The notes under the pieces: generated by a model
Database searches by the model: none
Seen by the model: only the letters and a program-made list of their open reading frames with translations
What the model was told of the DNA's origin: nothing
Made by a program: the position numbers and the translations under genes
In this document: positions 7,026 through 13,760 of the stretch, piece by piece
Position numbering within the stretch: the first letter of the stretch is position 1
Layout: each line of letters begins with the position of its first letter
Assembly (NCBI GenBank): GCA_023430775.1
Contig: JAEYYY010000472.1
Span: 1 to 14,931, forward strand
DNA: 14,931 bases
Source: Pseudomonadota bacterium
GTDB lineage: Bacteria > Myxococcota_A > Polyangia > Haliangiales > Haliangiaceae
Direction: 5' to 3'

Positions 7026-7481
7026 TCACGGTACGACGAGATCCGACAGCATCTTCACCACGCGCTCGGGAACTGGCATCGCAACGAATCGGGCCAGATC
7101 GACGACCGCGCACACGACCGTCCCATCGGCGCACAGCACGCGTTCGTGATCGTCCGTGATGTGGGGCGTCGCTTCGCCCTCGGGAGCGCGGAAGATTCGA
7201 TAGCGGAACGTGATCGACTTGGTGCCGAGCTTGGCCACCGTGACCTCGATCTCGGCACTGTCGCCGAACTTCAGCGGCGCCTTGAACTCGCACTCGGCGC
7301 GCACCGCGGGAAAGCCGACCTTGTCGCGATCGATCAGCTCGCTGTACGCGCGCGGTCCGATGCGCGCTCGCCACAGCTCCTCGAACGCGAGGTGAAAGAA
7401 ATGAAAGAACCGCGGGTAGTACACGATGCCCGCGTGATCGACGTCCGCGAACCGGACGGGTGTCGTGAAGGTGAAGCTCAT
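7026..7481 (-). CDS. Hotdog-fold acyl-CoA thioesterase (4HBT/YbgC type)
   Basis: The 151-aa protein is a single hotdog domain of the 4-hydroxybenzoyl-CoA thioesterase/YbgC class, which hydrolyses acyl-CoA thioesters. The motif VRFADVDHAGIVYYPRFFHFFH (9-30) carries the catalytic aspartate D15 and the start of the long central helix; the rest alternates strands as expected, with KAPLKFGDSAEIEV in the middle. I chose ATG 7481 because its bases overlap the folB stop (ATGA), the family normally begins just before the first strand, and a GTG 30 bases upstream would only add a low-complexity leader. Translation is probably coupled to folB. The substrate cannot be read from sequence; YbgC acts on short- or long-chain acyl-CoA and associates with the Tol-Pal system, but no tol genes are here. 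Confidence 0.9.
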   Translation of the reverse strand: MSFTFTTPVRFADVDHAGIVYYPRFFHFFHLAFEELWRARIGPRAYSELIDRDKVGFPAVRAECEFKAPLKFGDSAEIEVTVAKLGTKSITFRYRIFRAPEGEATPHITDDHERVLCADGTVVCAVVDLARFVAMPVPERVVKMLSDLVVP

Positions 7482-7843
7482 GGCGGAGGCAGGACGAGGC
7501 GAACACCGCACGCGGCCGGTACGCCGGGGCAGGGAGGCGCGAGCTTCTCGAGCTGGATGATCACGCCGGCGCGCGGATAGAGCTCCTGGATCTTGTTCGC
7601 GATCGCGCCTGCGAGCGCCTCGATCAGCTTGTAGGTCGACTTGGTGCCGAGCGAGACCACGATCTCGCTGACCTTCCAGTAGTCGACGGTGTCGGCGATC
7701 CGGTCCGACCCGGCGGCGGCGGCGAGCGGCACCTCGATGGTGATGTCGGCGCGGAACCGCCGGGTGCCGCGGCGCTCGGCGGCGGTGTAGCCGTGGTTGC
7801 CCTCGAACTCGAGGCCACGCACGAACACGCAGTCGGTAGTCAC
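7478..7843 (-). CDS. folB: Dihydroneopterin aldolase
   Basis: FolB converts 7,8-dihydroneopterin to 6-hydroxymethyl-7,8-dihydropterin and glycolaldehyde in folate synthesis. With the GTG at 7841-7843 the product is 121 aa, the usual size. It begins with the first strand, DCVFVRGLEFEGNHGYTAAERRG, where E23 corresponds to the pterin-pocket glutamate. TVDYWKVSEIV and LIEALAGAIA follow, with E75 matching the guanidine-binding glutamate, and the catalytic lysine K100 lies in IIQLEKLAPP. A longer in-frame extension upstream to 7978 reads Ala/Ser/Thr-rich and overlaps the divergent lipoprotein gene, so I reject it. No Shine-Dalgarno is visible, but TAGCGT lies 7 nt before the GTG and could be a -10 box of a leaderless message. 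The stop overlaps the thioesterase start. Confidence 0.93.
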   Translation of the reverse strand: MTTDCVFVRGLEFEGNHGYTAAERRGTRRFRADITIEVPLAAAAGSDRIADTVDYWKVSEIVVSLGTKSTYKLIEALAGAIANKIQELYPRAGVIIQLEKLAPPCPGVPAACGVRLVLPPP

Positions 7844-7905
7844 GTGGCGCACGCTACACGGAGATCGAGTCGCGGTGCCACTGCCGGCCGTGTCATGCTT
7901 CGCGC
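7844..7905. promoter_or_regulatory. Divergent intergenic region folB / lipoprotein gene
   Basis: This 62-bp gap lies between two divergent starts, so it must hold both promoters unless they lie inside the genes. On the minus strand TAGCGT (7856-7851) lies 7 nt before the folB GTG. On the plus strand CATGCT (7894-7899) lies 6 nt before the lipoprotein GTG. Both match the -10 consensus at only 3 of 6 positions, and no convincing -35 boxes or ribosome-binding sites are seen. Confidence 0.3.
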
Positions 7906-8493
7906 GTGAAGCGCCTGCTGGTCCTGCTGAGCGTGTCGTGTGGGTCGCCGCCGCCGCCGGTGATCGTGCCGCCGGCACCCGAGCCCACCATCGCGCTGAC
8001 CGACACCGCGCTCGGTCCGATCCAGGCGTCGACGCGCGCGAGCCTGGTCGCCCTGCGCGCCGTGCTGCGCGGCTACACCGTGGTGCCGGTCAATGTCGGC
8101 AGCGATCCGGACTTCCCGTCGCTCGAGTATCAGGTGTTCGACAACGACACCGCGATGTTCTCGATCATCCCCGACGACGACGGCGCGATCCTGAACGTCC
8201 ACATCATCACCCCCACGGTCACGATGCCGAGCCGGCCGTGGCGGGTCGGCGCGCCGTTCAAGGGCGACGTCACCGACTGCGATTGCTGGGGCGGCAAGCT
8301 GGTGTGTTTCAAGAAGGGCGAGCACGTCGCCGTGACGTTCGATCGGCGGTGTCGCAACGCGTTCGATGCGCGCGCGCGCCGCGGGCTCCAGGGCACCGCG
8401 ATCAAGAAGCTGGTGTGGAGCCTGAAGGCGTTCGGCGGCGACGAGTACGGCGGCGACGAGTACGGGGATCCTGGTGATCTGCTCGGGCCATAG
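7906..8493 (+). CDS. Putative small lipoprotein of unknown function
   Basis: The 195-aa product starts at a GTG with MKRLLVLLSVSC followed by GSPPPP: a very short signal sequence ending in a plausible lipobox at C12 and a proline-rich spacer, typical of exported lipoproteins in high-GC Myxococcota. The body is not recognised. It has a predicted strand-rich centre and a cysteine cluster, C125, C127 and C134 plus C149, in DVTDCDCWGGKLVCFKKGEHVAVTFDRRC, which could form disulfides in the periplasm. The C-terminus repeats GGDEY twice because of an exact 15-bp tandem duplication (8434-8463), and the stop codon itself lies inside a second, 25-bp tandem repeat. The gene diverges from folB and converges on def. 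An upstream ATG (7895) is out of frame. Confidence 0.72.
   Translation: MKRLLVLLSVSCGSPPPPVIVPPAPEPTIALTDTALGPIQASTRASLVALRAVLRGYTVVPVNVGSDPDFPSLEYQVFDNDTAMFSIIPDDDGAILNVHIITPTVTMPSRPWRVGAPFKGDVTDCDCWGGKLVCFKKGEHVAVTFDRRCRNAFDARARRGLQGTAIKKLVWSLKAFGGDEYGGDEYGDPGDLLGP
8434..8463 (+). repeat. 15-bp tandem duplication in the lipoprotein 3' end
   Basis: GGCGGCGACGAGTAC occurs twice back to back (8434-8448 and 8449-8463), in frame, giving GGDEYGGDEY. It lies just upstream of the 25-bp tandem repeat and looks like a slippage product. Confidence 0.9.
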
Positions 8494-8528
8494 GCCCTCG
8501 GTGCTGCTCGGGCCATAGGCCCTCGGTG
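8479..8528. repeat. Two exact 25-bp tandem repeats, each a hairpin, at a convergent gene junction
   Basis: Units 8479-8503 and 8504-8528 are identical, each with the core CTCGGGCCATAGGCCCTCGG, whose GGGCC and GGCCC arms pair around ATA. A degenerate third copy (CGCTCGGGCCCTTAGGC) follows at about 8535-8551. The first unit contains the lipoprotein stop (TAG 8491-8493), the third contains the def stop (TTA on this strand, 8546-8548). Hairpins on both strands between two convergent ends could act as a bidirectional terminator, though there is no T-run. Confidence 0.75.
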
Positions 8529-8545
8529 CCAGGCCGCTCGGGCCC

Positions 8546-9094
<549 letters not shown>

Positions 9095-9163
9095 TGGCTG
9101 ACCATAGCTGAACCCTATCGAAACGTCGACGACGACGACGACTCTGGTATACACCCCGGCCTA
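9095..9163. promoter_or_regulatory. Divergent promoter region def / ribA
   Basis: In this 69-bp gap the minus strand shows TCGACG, a 17-bp spacer and TATGGT, which ends 6 nt before the def ATG. The plus strand shows an extended -10 TGGTATACA (TATACA at 9149-9154) ending 9 nt before the ribA GTG. Each -10 matches consensus at 4 of 6 positions. Neither gene has a Shine-Dalgarno, so both messages may be leaderless or nearly so. A (GAC)5 run lies at 9128-9142. Assigned by eye. Confidence 0.45.
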
Positions 9164-9775
9164 GTGATCACGCGGTTCTCCGAGGCGCGCCTTCCTACCC
9201 CGAACGGGGAGTTCCGCGTCGTCATCTATCGGACCGGCCGGTCAGGCGGTCAGGGCGCCACCGCGCTGGGGATCGTCGACGAGGAGCACGTCGCGATGGT
9301 CTATGGCGACGTCACCGGCACCAGCGTGCTGACCCGGGTCCACAGCTCGTGCTTCACCGGCGAGGTGCTCGGCAGCCAGCGCTGCGACTGCCGGGCCCAG
9401 CTCGACCAGGCGCTCGAGCGGATCGCCAAGGAGGGTCGCGGCGTCCTCGTCTATCTGGTCCAGGAAGGTCGCGGCATCGGCCTCGGCAACAAGGTTCGCG
9501 CCTATCAGCTCCAGGACGAAGGGCACGACACCGTCGACGCCAACCTCGCGCTCGGCTTCGATGCCGACATGCGGTCGTACGATCTCGCAGCCGGGATCCT
9601 GCGCGACCTGGGAGTGACGTCGGTCCGGCTGATGACGAACAATCCGGCCAAGCTGTCGGGGCTCGAACAGGCGGGCGTCAAGGTCGACGCCCAGGAGTCC
9701 CACTGGGTGGATGCCAGCGAGCACAGCGCGGCATATCTGGCGGTCAAGAAAGCGAAGCTCGGACATCTGAGCTGA
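9164..9775 (+). CDS. ribA: GTP cyclohydrolase II (riboflavin biosynthesis)
   Basis: RibA opens GTP to 2,5-diamino-6-ribosylamino-pyrimidinone phosphate, the first committed step to riboflavin. From GTG 9164 the product has 203 aa, the size of a stand-alone RibA with no RibB domain. The zinc site is C63, C74 and C76 in RVHSSCFTGEVLGSQRCDC; the GTP and catalytic segments are EGRGIGLGNKVRAYQLQ (101-117), DTVDANLALGF and DMRSYDLAA with R137, and LMTNNPAK (156-163). The frame stays open far upstream across def, but that part is the antisense of def and the family begins with ITRFSEARLPTPNGEFR. The C-terminal YLAVKKAKLGHL is typical. It probably forms a two-gene operon with mrp, whose start is 6 nt after the ribA stop. 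Confidence 0.95.
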   Translation: MITRFSEARLPTPNGEFRVVIYRTGRSGGQGATALGIVDEEHVAMVYGDVTGTSVLTRVHSSCFTGEVLGSQRCDCRAQLDQALERIAKEGRGVLVYLVQEGRGIGLGNKVRAYQLQDEGHDTVDANLALGFDADMRSYDLAAGILRDLGVTSVRLMTNNPAKLSGLEQAGVKVDAQESHWVDASEHSAAYLAVKKAKLGHLS

Positions 9776-9781
9776 GGACAC

Positions 9782-10870
9782 ATGCTCGACGAAGCGAAAG
9801 TCAAAGAAGCGCTCACCAAGGTCATCGACCCGGCACTCGGTCACGACATCGTGAGCTATCGCGTCCTGCGCAGCGTCGAGGTCCAAGGGGACGACGCGCT
9901 GATCAAGCTCGACATCCCGACCCACGCGTATCCGCAGGTGCTGCGCCGCGAGCTGATCTCGCGCGTCGAGAAGGCCGTCAAGGACGCCGGGGCCAAGAAG
10001 GTGACCGTGATGTCCGAGGTGGTCACGGCGTTCCTGCCGGCACCGTCCGACAAGGCGACGCTCAAGGGCCCGAAGAACGTGATCGCGGTCGCCGCCGGCA
10101 AAGGCGGCGTCGGCAAGTCGACGGTCGCGGTCAACCTCGCGATCGCGCTGCAGCGCCACGGCGCGAAGGTCGGGCTGCTCGACGCCGACGTGTTCGGGCC
10201 GTCGGTGCCCACCATGCTCGGTTCGCCCGAGGTGCAACCGTCGGCGAACAAGGACTCGAAGATCATCCCGGCGATCATCCACGGCCTCCACGTGATCTCG
10301 GTCGGCTTCTTCGTCGACAAGGACGAGGCGGTGGTGTGGCGCGGGCCGATGGTGCATCGCCTGCTCCAGCAGTTCCTCGGCGACGTCGAGTGGGGCGACC
10401 TCGATTACCTGGTCTGCGATCTGCCGCCCGGCACCGGCGACGTCCAGCTCTCGCTCTCGCAGCTGATCCCGATCTCCGGCGCGGTGATGGTGACCACACC
10501 GCAGGAGGTGTCGATCATCGACGTCGTCAAGGGCATCGCGATGTTCGAGAAGGTCGAGATTCCGATCCTCGGCATCGTCGAGAACATGAGCTGGTACAAG
10601 TGCCCGGCGTGCGGCCACACCGACGAGATCTTCTCGCACGGCGGCGGCAAGCGGCTCGCGCAGGAGGTCGGCACCGAGTTCTTCGGCGACATCCCGATCG
10701 ATACCCGGATCCGGTTCGGCGGCGACGCCGGCGTGCCGATCACGATCGCCAGCCCCGATAGCGACAACGCGCAGCGCTTCATGCAGCTCGCCACCAAGGC
10801 CGCGATCAAGGTCGCGTCGAGCGTGCTCAGCAAGCCGAAGCGATCGCCCCGGCTCGCCGTCATCAAGTAA
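9782..10870 (+). CDS. mrp: Fe-S cluster carrier P-loop ATPase Mrp/ApbC
   Basis: The 362-aa product has an N-terminal MIP18/DUF59-type domain (about 5-85, with VIDPALGHDIVSYRVL) followed by a deviant-Walker-A ParA/MinD-type ATPase. The P-loop GKGGVGKST is at 106-114, LLDADVFGPSVPTMLG follows at 132-147, DLPPGTGDVQLS is at 213-224, and the cluster-binding C274-x2-C277 lies in YKCPACGHTDEIF. Mrp binds a [4Fe-4S] cluster between the CxxC motifs of two subunits and passes it to apoproteins. The N-terminal domain lacks the usual cysteine: THAYPQ stands where TPACPL is common. The ATG at 9782 has GAGG (9774-9777) 4 nt upstream, overlapping the ribA stop, so coupling to ribA is likely. Alternatives such as plain ParA are excluded by the CxxC and DUF59 parts. 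Confidence 0.95.
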   Translation: MLDEAKVKEALTKVIDPALGHDIVSYRVLRSVEVQGDDALIKLDIPTHAYPQVLRRELISRVEKAVKDAGAKKVTVMSEVVTAFLPAPSDKATLKGPKNVIAVAAGKGGVGKSTVAVNLAIALQRHGAKVGLLDADVFGPSVPTMLGSPEVQPSANKDSKIIPAIIHGLHVISVGFFVDKDEAVVWRGPMVHRLLQQFLGDVEWGDLDYLVCDLPPGTGDVQLSLSQLIPISGAVMVTTPQEVSIIDVVKGIAMFEKVEIPILGIVENMSWYKCPACGHTDEIFSHGGGKRLAQEVGTEFFGDIPIDTRIRFGGDAGVPITIASPDSDNAQRFMQLATKAAIKVASSVLSKPKRSPRLAVIK

Positions 10871-10880
10871 CGTTTTCGGG

Positions 10881-10919
10881 GCACCTCCCGGAGCTCCGGA
10901 GTGCAGATTCCGCGAATCT
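10881..10919 (+). terminator. Two successive hairpins after mrp
   Basis: The first (10881-10904) has outer arms GCAC and GTGC around a GC-rich inner imperfect palindrome centred on GGAGCTCC. The second (10905-10919) is AGATTC-CGC-GAATCT, a perfect 6-bp stem with a 3-base loop. They start 10 nt after the mrp stop. No clear T-run follows, so factor-independent termination is only likely, not certain. The rest of the 91-bp gap up to 10961 holds a TAAGGT box at 10947-10952 that could serve either as a weak ribosome-binding site or a -10 box for the next gene. Confidence 0.5.
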
Positions 10920-10961
10920 CCTAGTGAGGTTTGCGTGGCGTTTCAGTAAGGTGCGCGGGCT

Positions 10962-13760
10962 TTGGTGGAAGCACGTGTGGTGACGCTCGCTGATCTCGAG
11001 CGCGCGATCGCGATCCGCGATCCGAAGCTCGGCGAGCTGCTCGTGCGCTACCTCGAGCAAGACGATCCGGCCCCGGGTCACAGCGAGTTGCCTCTCGCCG
11101 GTCGCGACGATCTGTGGACGGCGGCCGATGGCGAGGCCGCGGCCGATGCCGAGGATGCCGAGGCCGAGGTCGTGGTGCCTGCGGGCGCATTCACGGTCCA
11201 CCGGCTCAGGCAGGGGTTCCAGGGCAACGAGTGGCAGAACAAGAACGCCACCGAGAAGAAGCTGACCCGGCTCGATCTGTTCGCGAGCGCGGAGAGCTCG
11301 CCGTTCGCCCCGCCGCGCCTGAGGCTGGGCGCGATGTTGATCGCGCTCTATGAAGAGGGCGATCCGGCGGGGCGCGCGGCGCTCGCTCACGTGTTCACGC
11401 GCGGCCGGATGAAGTGGGGCGTGTGGAAGGCGGCGAAGGCGATCTACAAGCTCGCCGAGCTCCGTCACGACGCCGCGATGTTCGGTGTGCTCGCGTATCG
11501 CTTCGACGCGATGACGACGCTGCCGTACGTCAACACCGAGATCGGGATCGGCACGATCATCTATCTGCGGCGGCGCGCCTGGCGCTATCTGCGGCTGCTC
11601 GGTCGCGCCTCGCCCGACGCGTATCCGGCGTTCGCCGTCGAGGTGCTTCGCCACTATCCGGCGAGCTACACCGCGTACTCGCCGTCGTGGGTCGCCGCGC
11701 ACATCTGGGGGCACGGCCAGCTGCGCTACGCGCGTAGCAGCGCGTCGTTCGGTCCGCCGGATCTCTCGAAGCGCGCCTACCCCGATGCGTGGAAGGCGTC
11801 GCCGGCTCCACTGTTGCGGCTGCTCGAGGCGGCCGAGAACGATCTGGTGTGCGACTTCGCGATCAAGTCGCTGCGCGCCGATCACGCGCTGTCGCTGCGC
11901 GCCGTCGAGCCGGCGTGGCTGGCGCGACTCGGCCGGCGCAACGTCGCCGCGATCCACGCGTTCGTGGTCTCGCTGCTGCGCGAGAGCCCGGAGCTCCACC
12001 AGAGCAAGCTGCGCGGGCTCGGCTTGCACGAGGTCGTGATCGGCTTCCTGCGCTCGCCGTCGAGCGACGCGCGCGCGTATGCGCTCGAGTACGCGGCGGC
12101 CCACGCGCCGGACCTGTCGATCGAGCTCCTCGTCGAGCTGGTCACGCAGAGTGCACCCGAGGTCGGCAAGTTCGCGGCGGCGCGCCTCGAGAGCCTGACG
12201 CCACAGCAGCTCGGCATCGGCGTGCTGCTCCAGCTGCTCGGCCAGGCGGCCGCGCCGTGGGCGGCCACCAAGCTGGCGACGTTCCAGCCGTCGGCCGTGA
12301 CCGCCGAAGCGTTCGTCGCCACGGCGGCGCGCGGCAGCGACGCCTACAACCTGCTGATCAAGTTCTACAACGATGCGCGCGTCGCCATCCCGGCCTCGCA
12401 CTTCACCGCGCTGCTCGACGATCCGCGGTTCTCGCCGAACAACTGGCAGACGCGCACGATCGTGCAGAGCGCGTTCGCGGAGCTCGCGAAGCGCCCCGCG
12501 CGTGACATCGGCATCGACTGGATCAAGAGGTCGTTCGAGGATCGCAATCGCACCGACGTGATCGCGCGCTGGCTCGATGCCGGGATGCTGTCGGGCGCCG
12601 ACCTCGACGTCGAGTGGCTGAAGACGCTGGTGGCCAAGCCGCGGCTGCGCGGCACGGCGCTGCGGCTGCTCGCGGATCGCCGGCGCGTCGCACCGTCGCG
12701 CGTCGGCATGGCCTGGCTGCTCGAGCTCGCGCGCTCGTCGGAGAACGACCTCGCGCAGTTCGCGCAGCGCATGCTGCTCGAGAGCTTCGAGCCGCAGGAC
12801 TTCGCGGAGAATGGTGATCGCGCGACCGGCGTGGCCCGGCTGTGGGAGCTCGCGACCAAGGCGAAGCAGGAGACGGTACGGACGTTCGCGCAGACCTATC
12901 TCAAGGCGCATCACCCCGAGATCGGGAAGCGGCTGCCGGAGGCGCGGTCACTGGGAATCGTGCCGCGGCTCGCGCACGATGCCTACGCGCTGGCGACGGT
13001 GCGGCCGCTGCTCGACGACGATCGCGTCGACGTCCGGCGGTTCGCGATCGCGATCGCCAGCGAGGAGCTGGTGCGCTGGGACGACAAGGATCTGGTGTAC
13101 GAGCTGGCGGGCAGCAAGCACTCCGAGGCGCGGACGTTCGGCGGCGCGCGGCTCCTCGGCGTGCTCGAGGAAGCGGACGTGCCCAAGGTGCCGGCGGCGT
13201 GGCTCGACGGCGGCAAGCTGTTCCGGCTTGCCGAGAGCGCGCACAAGCCGGCGCGCGAGGTGGCGCTCACCTTGATCCGCCGGCTGTACGATCAGATCGG
13301 CGGCGCCGAACGGCTCGCCTGGCTGATGGACTCGACGGAGCGCGACGTCCGGCTGTTCGCGGTGCGGCTGTTCTGGGATCGCCATCGCCCGAAGCCGTGG
13401 CCGGCCGACTACAAGCCGCGGAAGGACGTCGGCGCGGCGATCGGCACCGAGCGGTTCGCGGATCTGGCCGCGCTGCGGCAGTTCGTGCGCGTCGTGCTGT
13501 TCGGCCTGCCGCCGGGCCGCGTGTCGCAGCGCGACTCGATCTCCGCGGGGCCCGAGCCCGAGCGTGCACTGCCGGCGAGCGTCGCGAAGCGGCGAATCAT
13601 CGAGGCGCTGCGCGATGTCGCGCTCGACGATCTCGAGCTCGCGCAGGCGATCGCGCCGGTGTTCGGCGAGTTCGCGGAATCGACGGCGAAGGGCGAGTGG
13701 CAGGCGAGCATCCAGGCGCTGACGCAGCTGCGCGCGCGCCACGCGGAGCTGCGGTCGTGA
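10962..13760 (+). CDS. Large alpha-helical repeat protein of unknown function
   Basis: I do not recognise this 932-aa protein by family. No signal peptide or membrane segment is visible. After a short N-terminal helix there is an Ala/Asp/Glu-rich linker (about 52-72), then a conserved-looking block VHRLRQGFQGNEWQNKNATEKKLTRLDLF (78-106 region). From about 115 to the end it is a succession of 30-40-residue helical pairs such as SSDARAYALEYAAAHAPDLSIELLVELV and DDRVDVRRFAIAIASEELVRW, the look of HEAT/Armadillo-type solenoids. No catalytic motif is seen. The start is uncertain: TTG 10962 or GTG 10965, with TAAGG 10 nt before the TTG. Its stop overlaps the next start (GTGA), so the two products probably act together, for example as scaffold and propeller in one complex. 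A very long antisense frame across it is a high-GC artefact. Confidence 0.85.
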   Translation: MVEARVVTLADLERAIAIRDPKLGELLVRYLEQDDPAPGHSELPLAGRDDLWTAADGEAAADAEDAEAEVVVPAGAFTVHRLRQGFQGNEWQNKNATEKKLTRLDLFASAESSPFAPPRLRLGAMLIALYEEGDPAGRAALAHVFTRGRMKWGVWKAAKAIYKLAELRHDAAMFGVLAYRFDAMTTLPYVNTEIGIGTIIYLRRRAWRYLRLLGRASPDAYPAFAVEVLRHYPASYTAYSPSWVAAHIWGHGQLRYARSSASFGPPDLSKRAYPDAWKASPAPLLRLLEAAENDLVCDFAIKSLRADHALSLRAVEPAWLARLGRRNVAAIHAFVVSLLRESPELHQSKLRGLGLHEVVIGFLRSPSSDARAYALEYAAAHAPDLSIELLVELVTQSAPEVGKFAAARLESLTPQQLGIGVLLQLLGQAAAPWAATKLATFQPSAVTAEAFVATAARGSDAYNLLIKFYNDARVAIPASHFTALLDDPRFSPNNWQTRTIVQSAFAELAKRPARDIGIDWIKRSFEDRNRTDVIARWLDAGMLSGADLDVEWLKTLVAKPRLRGTALRLLADRRRVAPSRVGMAWLLELARSSENDLAQFAQRMLLESFEPQDFAENGDRATGVARLWELATKAKQETVRTFAQTYLKAHHPEIGKRLPEARSLGIVPRLAHDAYALATVRPLLDDDRVDVRRFAIAIASEELVRWDDKDLVYELAGSKHSEARTFGGARLLGVLEEADVPKVPAAWLDGGKLFRLAESAHKPAREVALTLIRRLYDQIGGAERLAWLMDSTERDVRLFAVRLFWDRHRPKPWPADYKPRKDVGAAIGTERFADLAALRQFVRVVLFGLPPGRVSQRDSISAGPEPERALPASVAKRRIIEALRDVALDDLELAQAIAPVFGEFAESTAKGEWQASIQALTQLRARHAELRS

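Noticed and set aside
7844..7978. N-terminal extension of FolB to a start at 7978
   Set aside because: It would add 45 low-complexity residues and overlap the divergent lipoprotein gene; FolB is normally about 120 aa.
9242..10639. Minus-strand open frame of 465 codons opposite ribA and mrp
   Set aside because: Antisense to two genes with complete catalytic motifs; its composition is typical of a shadow frame.
10863..12914. Minus-strand open frame of 683 codons opposite the helical-repeat gene
   Set aside because: Its translation is rich in Arg, Ala, Gly and His with no domain, and it lies antisense to a convincing gene. Such frames are common when G/C fills third positions.
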